Assembly (NCBI GenBank): GCA_002189035.1
Contig: NEEC01000013.1
Span: 2,542,001 to 2,606,000, forward strand
DNA length: 64,000 nucleotides
Source: Utricularia gibba
Lineage: Eukaryota; Streptophyta; Magnoliopsida; Lamiales; Lentibulariaceae
Direction: 5' to 3'
The position numbers and the translations under genes are program-made. The notes under the pieces are model-generated. The model was not told the origin of the DNA. It did not search any database and was given only the letters and a program-made list of their open reading frames with translations. This document shows positions 24,401 through 36,000 of the stretch, in pieces. Every line of letters begins with the position of its first letter. The stretch's first letter is position 1.

Positions 24401-25204
24401 ATTGAAGCAAGAGATCTTGTGGCTGCTGATCTTCGAGGAACAAGCGACCCATATGTTAAAATACAGTATGGGAATATGAAGAGAAGCACCAAAGTCAGTT
24501 AGTTTCCTTGAACCGGAGGCTTCCTCTTTTTTTTTTCCCCACTTTTTTTGTTCAGTTCAGATGAACTAACTCCAGATGCATATTCATCCAGGTTGTTCCC
24601 AAAACTCTGAACCCGAAATGGCATCAAACGTTTGAATTTCCAGACGATGGTAGCCGGCTTACACTGACCATAAAAGATCACAACGCATTGTTGCCAGAGA
24701 CCGCAATAGGAGACTGTGTTGTAGATTATAACATGCTGCCTCCAAATAAAATGGCCGAGAAATGGATACCGCTCCAAGGAGTTAAAAGGGGAGAAATCCA
24801 CATTCAAATTACAAGAAAAGTAGGTGAACAAGAAACTGGACCGCACATCTCCAAGGCTTCCTCCAAGTCTTCTGAAGAACTTAATCGCCAGATCTCTGAT
24901 CAGGTTTTGTGTTAAATCAGTGAATTTAATAGTACGGGATCACAGTTATCAAGATTGGTTTCTCTTTTTTCTTGATGCGCAGATCAAGGAAATGTTGATG
25001 AAGATAAGGTCCCAAATGGATGATGATGATGTTAGTGGTCTATCTGAGACGGTGACTGAGCTTGAAATTCTGCAGGACTCACAGGATGAATACATTACCA
25101 GGCTTGAGACAGAGCAAAGGCTGATGATTGACAAAATAAATCAGCTTGGACAAGAGATTTTCCATTCCTCAGCTCCTCTGCACAGAGTTGAGAGTGCTCC
25201 CTAA
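21480..25204 (+). CDS. Membrane-anchored SMP/C2-domain protein (SYTF/NTMC2T3-like)
   Basis: Fourteen exons: 21480-21665, 21891-21965, 22047-22154, 22239-22271, 22343-22432, 22546-22668, 22757-22900, 23063-23434, 23499-23633, 23705-23920, 24009-24281, 24368-24493, 24592-24903, 24983-25204; 804 residues. An N-terminal hydrophobic hairpin (LLPGLIPLLILLWAVEKWVF, then NWVLLVLAVWA) precedes an SMP-type lipid-transfer domain (PLEHCEWLNKLFIEVWPNYI to the TELPGVSSWL region). C2 domains follow; two have clear cores GKSDPYVKLHYGK and RGTSDPYVKIQYGN. A C-terminal coiled coil ends the protein. It matches Arabidopsis At3g18370 (SYTF) throughout. Plant relatives tether the ER to other membranes and move lipids there. 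Exon 12 could start six bases earlier. Intron 3 begins with GC. A polyadenylation hexamer lies at 25268-25273. Confidence 0.92.
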
Positions 25205-25687
25205 GCTCTCCTTGTCTCTATGTAGTTGTATATTACATACATGTATCCTCATAATCACGTAACACACAATAAAACCCACATTGGTAGTTAGATGTGAATT
25301 CTGTAGTTGAACATGTTCATGAAAAATAATACAAAAAGACATACATCTTCATATGAAAAAAAAAAAAAAAGAAATATATAATCTGGTTGAAAGGTTAAAT
25401 CTTCAGAATAAAGATGAAATTTGCGTTAGATTTTTTGCATATATGGAGAATACTCAGAGTATAAGGAAAAAAGATGATTACATTACACTTGGTCACTATC
25501 GTAAAGCAAGGGCAAGCGCCGTACAGAGATCCGGTACTCCATCTAGAACAGATTGGAAAAGGGAACAAATTCGAAAGATGAAGATGTAGCAACGACAGTG
25601 TAAAAATCTGCGGCTCTCTGTTAGTAGTTAGAGAGGAGGGAAAGCTTAAAGACCTAGAAACACTTATCCATCAGATGGCTGTCAAGT
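25205..25687. other. 3' flanks of convergent genes
   Basis: About 480 bases between the SYTF-like gene (+) and the bZIP gene (-), including an A-run near 25358. A short open frame at 25353-25589 has no homology I recognise. Confidence 0.5.
25268..25273 (+). terminator. Candidate polyadenylation signal of the SYTF-like gene
   Basis: AATAAA 64 bases after the stop codon. Plant signals are loose, so this is only a plausible near-upstream element. Confidence 0.35.
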
Positions 25688-27996
25688 TCAGTGACCATCT
25701 TCTTCCTCATGGCTTCCTTTATGGCCTGGATGTTCACCGAGTCTCTCCTGCCGAATCTTGAAATGTTAAATCGAATCCAGTGGCAACCATACGAAGAAAC
25801 TAAGGAATGCTGGAAGATTTTCCATTTCCCTACCTTGAGGGAAGCATTCTGAGACAGAAGCTGCTCATATTCACTCTTTAAGCGAGTGATCTCAGCCCTG
25901 AGAGACATATTTTCCTCTTTTAGAGCTTCAGCACGTTGGGCAAGCTCATCACATTCCGCCTGGATTGCAATGCAACACAACAGTCAGGAAAATATACCCG
26001 AACTTGAAACACATACAGGCGTTTCAGGGCACAACTTACTTGCTTACGCAGTCTTGACCTCCGGGCAGATTCCCTGTTAGATTGCTTTCTTCTCTGTCTT
26101 TTGAGCTCTCTTTCGTCCTGGATATTAAACATATAAAAAACAATGATGTACACGAAAGATGCAATTTCAATTTATTTTACAAATTCCAACTCTTTAACAG
26201 ATTCGTGTAAAGAAAAGCGACCTGAATCCACATCTGTGACTGGATACCATCGTGTGTGCCAGGAGCAACCACTCCTCCAGTTACTGGTGCAGCCGGGACC
26301 TTTCCATGCATTGCAGGAATAGTGGGTGATGTTGCGGTGCCCCAGTAGTCAATTCCAATATTCAAGTTTGTTTGTGGGCCAGGAATGCCACTAACAGCGC
26401 CTACTGCAGGAACAGGCACAATCGGAACAGTTTGCCCTATCATAATATGAGGGCCACTAGATCCACCATTTTGTGAGGTTGAACCGTTTTGAGACGGCTC
26501 TTCTGTTGCTGCTTCCAAAGTAATGAAATAAATTTAGGTGGTTAAAGAGTAATAAGGGCTAAAATAGAGTGCAAATTCCTAAAGAAAACCTGAATCTGGT
26601 CGATCAGAAGACTTCACTTGGGATTCCTGGAAATCAAATTAGAACAAGTAGATCAAAGAAAATCCTAACGAGCAATGTCAATTAAAAAAATTATAACTTC
26701 CACTTGAAGGTAACATCGGGGAGCCAGCTTCATGGATGAACTCCACATTCAAGTGAAAGATATGTAAATCGCCGACTTCAAAAGCAAAACTTACATGTTG
26801 GGAATTCGCATCACTCCCTTCACTTGACCCTTCACTTGCACTCTCATCACTGAAAATTAGTTAACACATGAATTGAAAATTAAAAAGAATGTGGAGGCGC
26901 AATATGAGAAAATTGGGTAAATTTGACACATCAATAACGTACGAACTTTTGCGTCACTCAAGGTTCATTTACCTTTTTGAATGAGCACCATTGGCTACTG
27001 CACCTGATTCATTCCCACGTTCATTTTTTTTCCCAGTTATCATATTTAAACTACCCAAACTTCCCTTGGATCGCTTAATGGGTAACTTTGCTTTCCCTTC
27101 AGGTGACTTGCCGTCCACTTCAACACTAGGCCCAATAACCTTCACAGACATGCAAGGAGAAATTGAATAATTACCAAGGAGGAAATACGGAAAAATATAA
27201 AAAGACAAATGCAACCACAAGGACTACTCACAGGGGCCTCAACAATACCATTAGACGAGGGCATACCGAATGGGCTAAAAGGGTAAGCTCCCTGAAAAAA
27301 GATAAAAAGATGAATCAGTAGAATAGGACTTCTTGAAGAATAGTATTATTAATCACAAATATTGATGAGCAACTACCGGGGTCATTGTTGGATGTGCATA
27401 TAAGCCTCCATGGGGATACATGGCAACGTATGGGTGTGGTGGAGGACCATAGGGTGGAATAAATTGCTATAAACAAGTCAAAATGGAACGAAAAAAAATG
27501 GTAAGGTAATGCTGCCACCTGGAGTAAACTCGATGAGAAGAATTGCAAATAATAATAATAGTATGCGACTCTTTTGCTAGATAAGAGAACCAAAAAAATG
27601 TAGAGCAAATGAGGCGGTTCATACCTGCACTCCCCACATGTACGGGTGCGCTTGAGGACTTGAAGCTAGGAAACCATGGGAGGCATGGGTGAATATGCCT
27701 AAGGGTATAATAGTAAGTACGCATGAGAATCAGATGCCCAGGAAAATGATTACGTAATGAGTCAACAACGTTTAAACATTGTAAACCTGAAAACCCGTCC
27801 AGTCAGCAGGAATTGCGCCTGAAGCAGCCGGTATCTGCTCCTGATACAACACGAAACATTTTCAATCTGGAAATAATAAATCTAGGAAAAAGAATTCCAT
27901 CGGACGTATGAGCAACAATGCCTGTGAAGTAGGAGTCCTTGCATCGTTTGCTTCTTTGTCCTCTTTAGAGGACTTATCCGCTTCACTACTACTCAT
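25688..27996 (-). CDS. G-box-binding bZIP factor (bZIP16/bZIP68/GBF1 type), frame broken once
   Basis: Twelve exons: 27922-27996, 27787-27840, 27625-27698, 27377-27466, 27232-27291, 26973-27139, 26795-26849, 26590-26626, 26222-26511, 26040-26117, 25834-25959, 25688-25747; 388 residues if the frame is continuous. The N-terminal half is the Pro-rich activation region of the group (ADWTGFQ, then HPYMWGVQ, then [14 protein letters not shown]). [20 protein letters not shown] precedes the bZIP. The basic region is [20 protein letters not shown] and the leucine zipper follows in exon 11. Family members bind CACGTG and act in light, ABA and redox responses. Exon 3 is 74 bases although both its borders are phase 0, so the frame breaks at 27678-27680 where one C (coding strand) is missing. 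Intron 1 appears to start with GC. Confidence 0.9.
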
Positions 27997-28876
27997 GATG
28001 TAACTTGGCACTTTCTTCTAGGTTGCTTCAGATATCCTGTCACAGTAACCATTTCCTCAGGTTCAGTGCATGCTTGCACAAAATCCTAACTTGCAGAACA
28101 TAAAACATCGGGCGTAGAGGAAGGACTTGTAAGTTATCTAGAAGAACCAATGATAAAAAACTAAGAAAAAAATCAGCCATTACTAGAGGTGAGAAAAGCT
28201 CCGACCAAACAAATTACTACCACAAGGTCTTAGCAATATTATCGACCGGAACTGCCTTACCGCAACTCTTTTTCCTGGATGATCACACAGAAGCGGAAAA
28301 AAAAAAAAGAAAAAGAAAAACTCAAAGCTACGATGTATCCAATAAAACAAGCCTAATTTTGGTGCTCACGGGATAAAGATTTCGACTTTGAATGAGAATT
28401 GCGTACCAAAGAGAGATTCCGCAATCCGAGTCACTGAACCAACTGACCACCGCCAATTCACCTGTTCAATAACTTACAAAAATCCAGAAACGCGTCCTCC
28501 TAAGTGGAACGAGCGTGGCCATGAAGGAAAAACTGACAACTCAGCTCAGGAATTTCCTCAAAACAGGGACAAATAATGTAGGGAAAACAGGCTTACGAAT
28601 CCAGGAGGAGGAAATTAGAGATCCTTCATGAAGATCGTAGGCATAATTGTGTCGTGGTACCGTGGATTTGCAGCGGTGGGAGGCAGAGAAGCCGATGTGG
28701 TGTCCACCGTGGATATGACGAACGGATGGATGATTGGACGGACGGGACGACCAGAGACGCGTTATCCAGGGCTGTAATTCAACCACGTATTCACCCTCTT
28801 TTCTGCCCTTATTTTTAGGGTTTTCTCCCCCAAGAAATCGATTATCTATTTGGCAAACACCACCGACGAATTTCGA

Positions 28877-28882
28877 CACGTG
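28877..28882. promoter_or_regulatory. G-box (CACGTG) upstream of the bZIP gene
   Basis: Perfect CACGTG in the flanking context GACACGTGAT, about 880 bases upstream of the bZIP start codon. This is the element that bZIP16/68-type proteins bind, so autoregulation is possible. It is inferred from the motif only. Confidence 0.4.
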
Positions 28883-29071
28883 ATGCACAAAATTATTTTC
28901 CTAAACAAATAATAAAATTTTTCTACGGTCCAAATAAATAAATAATATATACCCCCCTTTCATTTCATAAACATATCAAAATTCCCGATGCCACACCTTT
29001 TGTTGCTGGTGCCTTCTGAATCATCATTCAGCTTTACATCATACTCAAAACAAGCAGAGAACAAGTTCAAT

Positions 29072-29191
29072 ATGGCATCCAGTCACTACTACTGTCTTCT
29101 GGCTCTGGCTCTGGCCCTGGCCCTGGCCCTGGCTCTGGCCCTGGCCCTGGCCCTGGCTCTGGCTCAGGCAGACAGTTTTGATAGTGAGTAG
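29072..29191 (+). CDS. Short signal-peptide-like frame with Leu-Ala repeat (uncertain)
   Basis: A 39-residue frame reads MASSHYYC, then about eleven Leu-Ala pairs, then QADSFDSE and a stop. The Leu-Ala tract comes from a hexamer repeat (CTGGCC/CTGGCT) at about 29098-29166. The composition resembles a secretory signal peptide ending in AxA-like ALAQA. A donor-like GTGAGT sits just before the stop, so it could be the first exon of something longer, but the next gene on the opposite strand ends only 35 bases later and I find no following exon. It may be a leader fragment of a lost gene, a tiny secreted peptide or chance. Confidence 0.25.
   Translation: MASSHYYCLLALALALALALALALALALALAQADSFDSE
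29098..29166. repeat. CTGGCY hexamer tandem repeat
   Basis: About eleven imperfect copies of CTGGCC/CTGGCT in tandem. They encode alternating Leu-Ala on the plus strand. Confidence 0.9.
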
Positions 29192-29225
29192 TTAGTTCAT
29201 GAACACTGCACAGCAGAGAGCTGGA

Positions 29226-31264
29226 TCAGAGATGGGAGGGAGTGATTTCAATGGCGTAAACCTCATCCTCATCCTCATCAAGGCGAAAATGGCAGACATC
29301 ACCAGGTTGGATGAGGTTCTGCCTGCAGAATTTGTCCCAGTTAAACGTGAGGGCGGTCAAGGTGGGAAAGCTTAACTGCATGACTGCCCACGTTCGCCCT
29401 CCTGGGTCTTTCAGGTATACAACCCTCCCGGTGTTGACGGTTTTTTTCTTTTTCCGATTCACCCACGGAGGGATCTCCTGCAAAACGATGAAGGAAAGGC
29501 ATGTGAAGAGCCAGACGACTGCAGCACCCACAGCTGAATTCAAACGCATGAAGAAAAGAGGGAAACTCCTCGGAAATGTTGCATGATACCATGAAGAAAA
29601 GGGATTTCACTACAGCCGAGAAGCTGCTGTTACAGCTTGAAAAACGTTGACGAGGCTCCGTTTTTACTACTGAAGGAAGCATCCTATCTTTCTGTTTCCT
29701 ATGTTGTTTTGGCTGCGCATATGCATTTTCACGCACCTGATCATCTTCACTTCCTGCAGTTGCATTTTCACCACACATTTCAAAAACATACAAGGACTAA
29801 TGAAGAGGGACACTTTACATTAGAGACCCCCAAAGTGAGTGTAGAAAAGATTCAGCATGCCATGTCATGATCAATTCTGAAGGAAAACAGCAGTGAAATG
29901 TGCTATAACGCTTACGGTTCATTAGCTTCTGGTCACCTCCACCACTAGGATGGCGGGTGTGAGTGGAACCAGAAAAGAACGGCTTCTTATCCAGCTTTTC
30001 CTTTTTAATTTCAAAATATGAAACTTCAGTATGCAAGTCACGGCTCTCCACCTGAGGCTGCAATACAGGATGAATTGTTTCAACTGAGGGCTCGTTAAAT
30101 TCCAAGTTGACATCATGCTGAACTAATGTATTGATGTTCTCCATCCCACTACACTCCAAGATTACAGTTGTATGATCGCCTTCCATAGCAGATGCTGCCG
30201 TGACCTTGTTCCAGGAATTTTGCGGCTTCACGTCTACTTCAAACAATTGAAAATCATAATCTGCTGTTTCATATTGCTCACAAGCTATTCCAGTAGGTGC
30301 TCTCAAGTTCACATCTTCCTCAGGCTTATCACGGGACACCTCAGAAATCCTGCAGATTTGAGCTTTCGGGGCAGTTTCAGCATTGCATTTCTTTAGTGCA
30401 CCTTTCAATGCTTTTCCAATGGAGGTAAATGATTTTTTTGTGGGCAAAGCTGACACATCCTCGCGGGGGAAGATCTCAGGAAAAAGCCTGTTGATGTTCT
30501 CGGTATCCCTTAAAGCATTGGATTCAGTTTCTTTCTCCATCTCAAATCTGGACAAATCTAATAAAAACCTCTTGTTATCTCTTTCACTGGGCACATCTCT
30601 TACCAGCATGCAAGGTTCCTTAAATTGAACCATGGGCAGCTGCTTTCCATATTTGGCCTTTTTTGCATTAGTGTTCTCCCCGTGCAGACGATCATGAACA
30701 ATTTCAATCCCCAAAAACGTTTCTGCCATTGGCTTTTTGTTCCGTTGGGACGTGAAGTCCTTTCTTTCACAGCCACTAATTCCATATATCGCAACAACAA
30801 AGTGGCGGTCTTTGATATATTTGAAAACCAAAAACTCCCCTTCTTTAATATCATGGTCCAAAACGAACATGTGCCATCCCAGAGTAAAAGCCAGTGAGCC
30901 ACCAACAGATTTCAGTGTCACAGCCCACTGCTTCCCACTTGAATCCTCCATTAAAATCCCTTGGCCATCTAAGTGGACTAATCGCCTAGCAAAAGTAGGA
31001 GGTAGGTACTGCAAATAGAACCACAAAAAAGTCAAGCTTATAGATAAGCATACAGTTGCTGCACAAGGCTAATACAATGCAACTGGATATTTAAAAAGAT
31101 TCCCAATGGGCAGGAGACAGCCACTGAAGTACCATAACCACTGGGAAGCCTTCTCCGAGCATGATTTTGAAGAAACTCTCTTCAGATAAGGAGCCAAGTT
31201 GTCCTGGTTGTGTTAGGACACAATCTGTAGCGTACTCATCGCTTCTTAAGCGTCTTCTTGCCAT
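29226..31264 (-). CDS. Two-B3-domain transcription factor (REM-like)
   Basis: Four exons (31133-31264, 29916-31008, 29590-29753, 29226-29477) encode 546 residues. The first B3 domain spans residues about 30-130: SFFKIMLGEGFPVVM, then YLPPTFARRL, GKQWAVTLK and KEGEFLVFKY. The second fills the C-terminus: SFSAVVKSLFFM, then EIPPWVNRK, GRTWAVMQL and QPGDVCHFRL. A roughly 300-residue acidic, low-complexity linker lies between them. The class resembles the REM branch of the B3 superfamily, which binds DNA without an auxin-response partner domain; targets are unknown. The second B3 was recovered by joining exons 3 and 4 on splice phase, and the junction sits exactly where the first B3 is also interrupted. 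The Met at 31264 opens the first domain; a 5' UTR intron upstream is likely. Confidence 0.83.
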
Positions 31265-33010
31265 ATTTCCACCTTCGTTCAGACAACCACTTCCTATAAA
31301 TACAATAAAATTAACCGAAACACCTAATGCTTGTAACTATTACGCTCAGCAAATGATCAATATACGCCATGACACTTCAGATAGTGAAAAATGAGGAAAA
31401 ACATTAAAATTTTGAGAAAACAAGAAATCGCTTCTTACTTTGCGAACGGAAAGCAGAATTTTTATCTTACACTTGCACCTGCGTACTACAATCAATTTTT
31501 ACAAAAACAAAAAAAAAGTAAAAAAACAGAGAAACCGTTTACCATAAGAACTTGTCAAAACATGGAAGCAAGAAAAACTTCTATTAGCGAAAACAACCTA
31601 TCCAAACAACTCGTTTCTAGTGTAGGTCTAACAGCCACCATCGCCATCTCCATACACACAACACATGATACATTTCTTTTTCTAAGCAACCCACCAAGCA
31701 CAGAACCCAAAATCTCATTGATTGCGAAAAAAAGGCAGTTACGTCAAGTGGTGGAGCTCATGAAACCAAGCGTGAACGATAACGCACAAAAAAAAAAAAA
31801 AAAGAAAAAAAAACCAGAACTCAGGAAAAACGCGGAAACGAAACACAGCTACAGAGTGTGTAATCCGAAGAAACGACACCTTGAACCGAAGAAATCCGCC
31901 AACCGCCCCTCACGGCTAGCTTCGTTTCCCTTGGGTCTTTGAGTTGTCAGGGTGGCGGCATTCTGCGTTGGATTCGATCGGAGCCATGGAAGTAACCGGC
32001 GGATGTAATGACGGAGCCGGAGAGTAGACAGAGGGTCACGAGGGAATGTGTATTAATTACTAGAAGGACAACGCTCCTTAATTTCGAGTTTATTGCAGGC
32101 TATATACTCCTTGGAACGCAGCAGATGTCCCCCTCCCTTACCTCGGAACTCTAAAACCCATCGGACCCAATCCTAGTTGTTGGTGAAACCGACCGAGTCA
32201 GGGGGGATCCCTTTACTGCCAGAAACCTGGTTACGCAATATTATCGATTTGAGAACAGACAGTTGTTGGTATTCGCTGATTTTCGATGCCAATCACCAAG
32301 AATATCATCTGCAGTTGTGGATCCCAGCTACGCAATGGCAAGAAGGTGAACACACCTGTGGATATTATACATCCACACAACTCCCAAACGATATCAGAGA
32401 TCAAAAAAAAAAAAAAAAAGGTGAGCATGTATGCATTCCTACTGCAAGACCAGGCTTGTGGTAAAGGACTAAATTGCTATGCGACACTACAAAAATGGGC
32501 ATAACCGTTACGGATGTCCAAACAAGTAACAAATCTACCAACTCATATGGTAGAAAAGTAAATCATTGTCCCATCCCACCCGAGGGAACAATTCTAGGCA
32601 ATTGTTGCATCACTTACATTTGTTCACCCACCAGTAAACTTGCAGTGTTGGGTAGTATAGTCCAGGACAAAACAGAAACAGAGAAAACCTGAGAATTGTG
32701 AACATAAACCAGTTTCTTTTCTCATTGAGAACATTATTACCACCTGGGCTGAGAAGCTCTACCAAATGGGGCGTCCCTCTATAAGCCACCCCTGCAGAGC
32801 AGAGATCACAAAAAGGAATAAGAAAAAACAAAAAAAAATTCTTAACCTCTCAGAGTCAGGACTGAAGTGCCTCCATAATTTTATTATATCAACACAAAAA
32901 GAGTTATCGTCATGGGACATGCTCTTCATATATGTAAGTGATGTACATAACAATGATGAGATTCAGCAGTAGTAGTCTTGGTCTTGATAGACAGCCTGCA
33001 GGTCCGCCAG
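31265..33010. other. B3 gene 5' region and MINDY gene 3' flank
   Basis: About 1.7 kb with A-runs at about 31785-31802 and 32402-32419. The Lys-rich frame at 31391-31942 (+) lies in A-rich DNA and looks accidental. The B3 promoter and any leader exon should lie here. Confidence 0.5.
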
Positions 33011-36000
33011 TCACATCACGATGCACTTTTCTTTCGATTTAGAGGAGGATGGGGTCGTCACCTTCCCACCAACTCGCGAAACCTGCCAGAAATACCATCT
33101 TTTTCAACCTAATATCCCTCGTGCCATCAGACATCACATAGGTGGTGGGTTTCATTGGGCCAAACAATCAACACAAATGGTATCTGTATCAACAGTGTCG
33201 TAACTAGACAAAGGAATACTGACGTGGGTAGCTCAATTTTACATCTACTTATTGCCTATACCCCATGCTCGTTTTGCTTACTTGCTAGCAACATTGAAAA
33301 TCCCTCATCTCTATAGCAAAACAGCATGAAAGAAGAGACAGCAGAAAACATCAGGTGTTGGAAGGAGAAAAACAAATGGTGGGTATTAGCAATGCAACAG
33401 GTTATATCATGATGAAGGAAATGAACTAAAAGAAGATAAGCTAATCATTAGCTTAAGAAGATCAATCTTCTCACTGCAGCAGCGTTGTATAATCATGACT
33501 AAGGAATTAGACTGCTAGACAATGTAATGATTTGGGTTCCAGGTTATAAAATAAGAAGCCTTCATAAGTCACCTGTGGACCCGTGATCAGCCTTGAGCCA
33601 CCAATGCTAACAGGAGGCTGTGGGTTACGTTGTGGTTGCTGTTCCTGCTGCTGATCAAACTCTTGTTGTTGAAGAGCTATCGCCAACTGTAAGTCAGAAC
33701 TGTGCAACAAAAGATTATAGGGACTATATATGCCACTTAAAAGGAACGGACTGTATATGCTACTTAAAAGGAAATTGATTTTTACACGATCCAGATAATT
33801 CTCATCGCAACAAAAAGCCAGATATGTCACCTCAGAAACATTTACGCTGAAATAAGTTAAAAATAAAAGGAAACCAGAAATACTGAAGCCATTGGGAGAA
33901 ATGCCAGGCAACAACTTATAGGGACAGAGAGGAAAAAGTAGAATGAATCCAAATGTACAATTTCAAGGAACAAAAACAACACAGACAAGCGGCAAGAACT
34001 TAGCATTTAAAAATAAACAAGCATATAAAGTTGCAGTTTGAGATTTACTTGAAACTTGAATTTGCTTGGGTGCTTTCAATTTTAGCAAGGTACTCCTACA
34101 CACAGAAAAACTCCAAATTAAAACCAGAACCATAAATAGGAGACAAGTAACGTATCAAAATGCTCACAGAAGTATTGGCCATGACATTCTGCTCATCCCA
34201 TATGCTGTTTGAATGCTCATTCACCTTGAATTCCTCAAAGTTACCAGTCACAAAGACTGTATCACCATTCACCTGACAAGGGAATATGGAGTACACTTTT
34301 CAAGTTTGAACTAAAAATATAAAGAGCCAGACTAAAAATACATGACACAATTTTTATCTCGAGTAAAGCCATAGGAGTGAGGAAATAAAGTTTGCATGCA
34401 TATATGTTTCAAGAGTATATGCTCCATATTCCACTAATATCTGCTAGTACAAAAATGCAAAACAGAATTATGACTCAGAAGCCGAGATTTTGTTTTTGAT
34501 TCTATATTGAATATTCTCAACACAATGTCTCTAGAAATATGGTAAACAAGATGTCAGAAGTGATAAGGTAGCTAATCTTCCGTAAACAACTAACCTCATT
34601 TAGTTTTTCCCACACCAAATCTGGCTGGTTGATGTAGCCTTGGTCAGTTGCTAAAATATACAGCTCACCCTTGTACTGAACGACAACAATTCGGATTTCA
34701 AGTCATATATATTTTCATTCAACATAAAATCAACAGAAAATCGTACACTACATCAATTCCATAAGTAGAGTATTATGCTTCAACTTGAAGAGGAGCCTTG
34801 TATATTTAACAAGCAGAAATGAACGATAAAAGTATTGACGTTTTAATGCCCATTAGAGATAAAGTTATATAAGCATGGATTTGAATAAAAAGTGTAGTAC
34901 GAAAATTGTATAAGCATGGATTTGAATAAAAAAGTGTAGTACAAAAATTGATAGTTCCATAAATGGCATTTGCGATGAATGCAAACAAGTATATCTTTCT
35001 AGCTGCATAAGCCTGAACTAACCTTAAACATTGTGTTAAAATGGTTATTTCTGAAAAAAACACAAAGTTCACGCTCCTTCACTTTCTCCTGCAAGCAAAA
35101 CAGGCTACAGGGGGCATACTACAATCAGAACTATTCAGTGCAGTCGCTAATGGCTATACTCTAAAAAATGCAGTAAATGGCTAATGAATATACCCGTATA
35201 TTGTCAACTGACTCGCGCTGTTCTTAATGAAAGTCCTTATAACATCCCCTAATGACAATGAGTGGAAGAATCAGTACAAAAACAGCAGGGTTCATCCAAA
35301 AGATGATGTTGAAATAGATCAAAAATTCAAAACATCCATTATGAAACGATAATTATTCACTCAGGTACCTTCCTTAGGAGATAATTTCTCCAAGCTTTTA
35401 GTGGAATTGTTATGCATAAAGCCCTTATCTACTTGTTCCGCTAGAACCACCTCTCCCTCATATATTGGCTCACGTGATTCATAAATCATTCCGCCTGACT
35501 CCAATATGCATTCTTCGCCTTCATATATTGGTTCATTGATCTTTAAAACAGACGATATTAGTTCAGGTTTATCAGACTGAATCTTCTGGCCAGCAGATGA
35601 ATTGGATTCAGCAGCTTCACCCAACAAGCCAGGAGGATCCTTTCCATCAACACTGGAATCTTCTGGTTTTGTTTCAAGGTCTGTAGCCAATGTGTTTTGA
35701 GAATCTTCATCAGACACTGCTACGAGGTGTGAATGAGTTGGAGCAGTATTCTCTTTCGCAACAGATACAAAATGAACTGTGTCACCCTCAGTTCTTGAAT
35801 CAGAAGCATCAACAGAGCCACTTGGCTTTGCGGCTTCTTCTTTGGCATCTTTAATGAAACTGGCATCACTGTCCTTTGACTCTGTCGACATGGTAACTTC
35901 TGGGAGTAGTACAGTGGACTTGAAATCCTCTTCAGTATTCACGAGGGCATTGCAGTCGTGAGACGCTAACTTCAAATTCTCCATTGTATGATTAGTATCA

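Larger units (their letters stand above)
27997..29225. other. bZIP 5' region plus orphan leader-like frame
   Basis: Holds the bZIP promoter and 5' UTR, including a CACGTG G-box at 28877-28882 and an A-rich run near 28297-28320. A short frame with a Leu-Ala repeat follows at 29072-29191. Nothing else is recognisable. Confidence 0.5.

Noticed and set aside
31391-31942. 183-residue plus-strand frame
   Set aside because: It is built on A-rich DNA giving Lys/Asn/Thr runs, with no domain and no supporting splice or start context.
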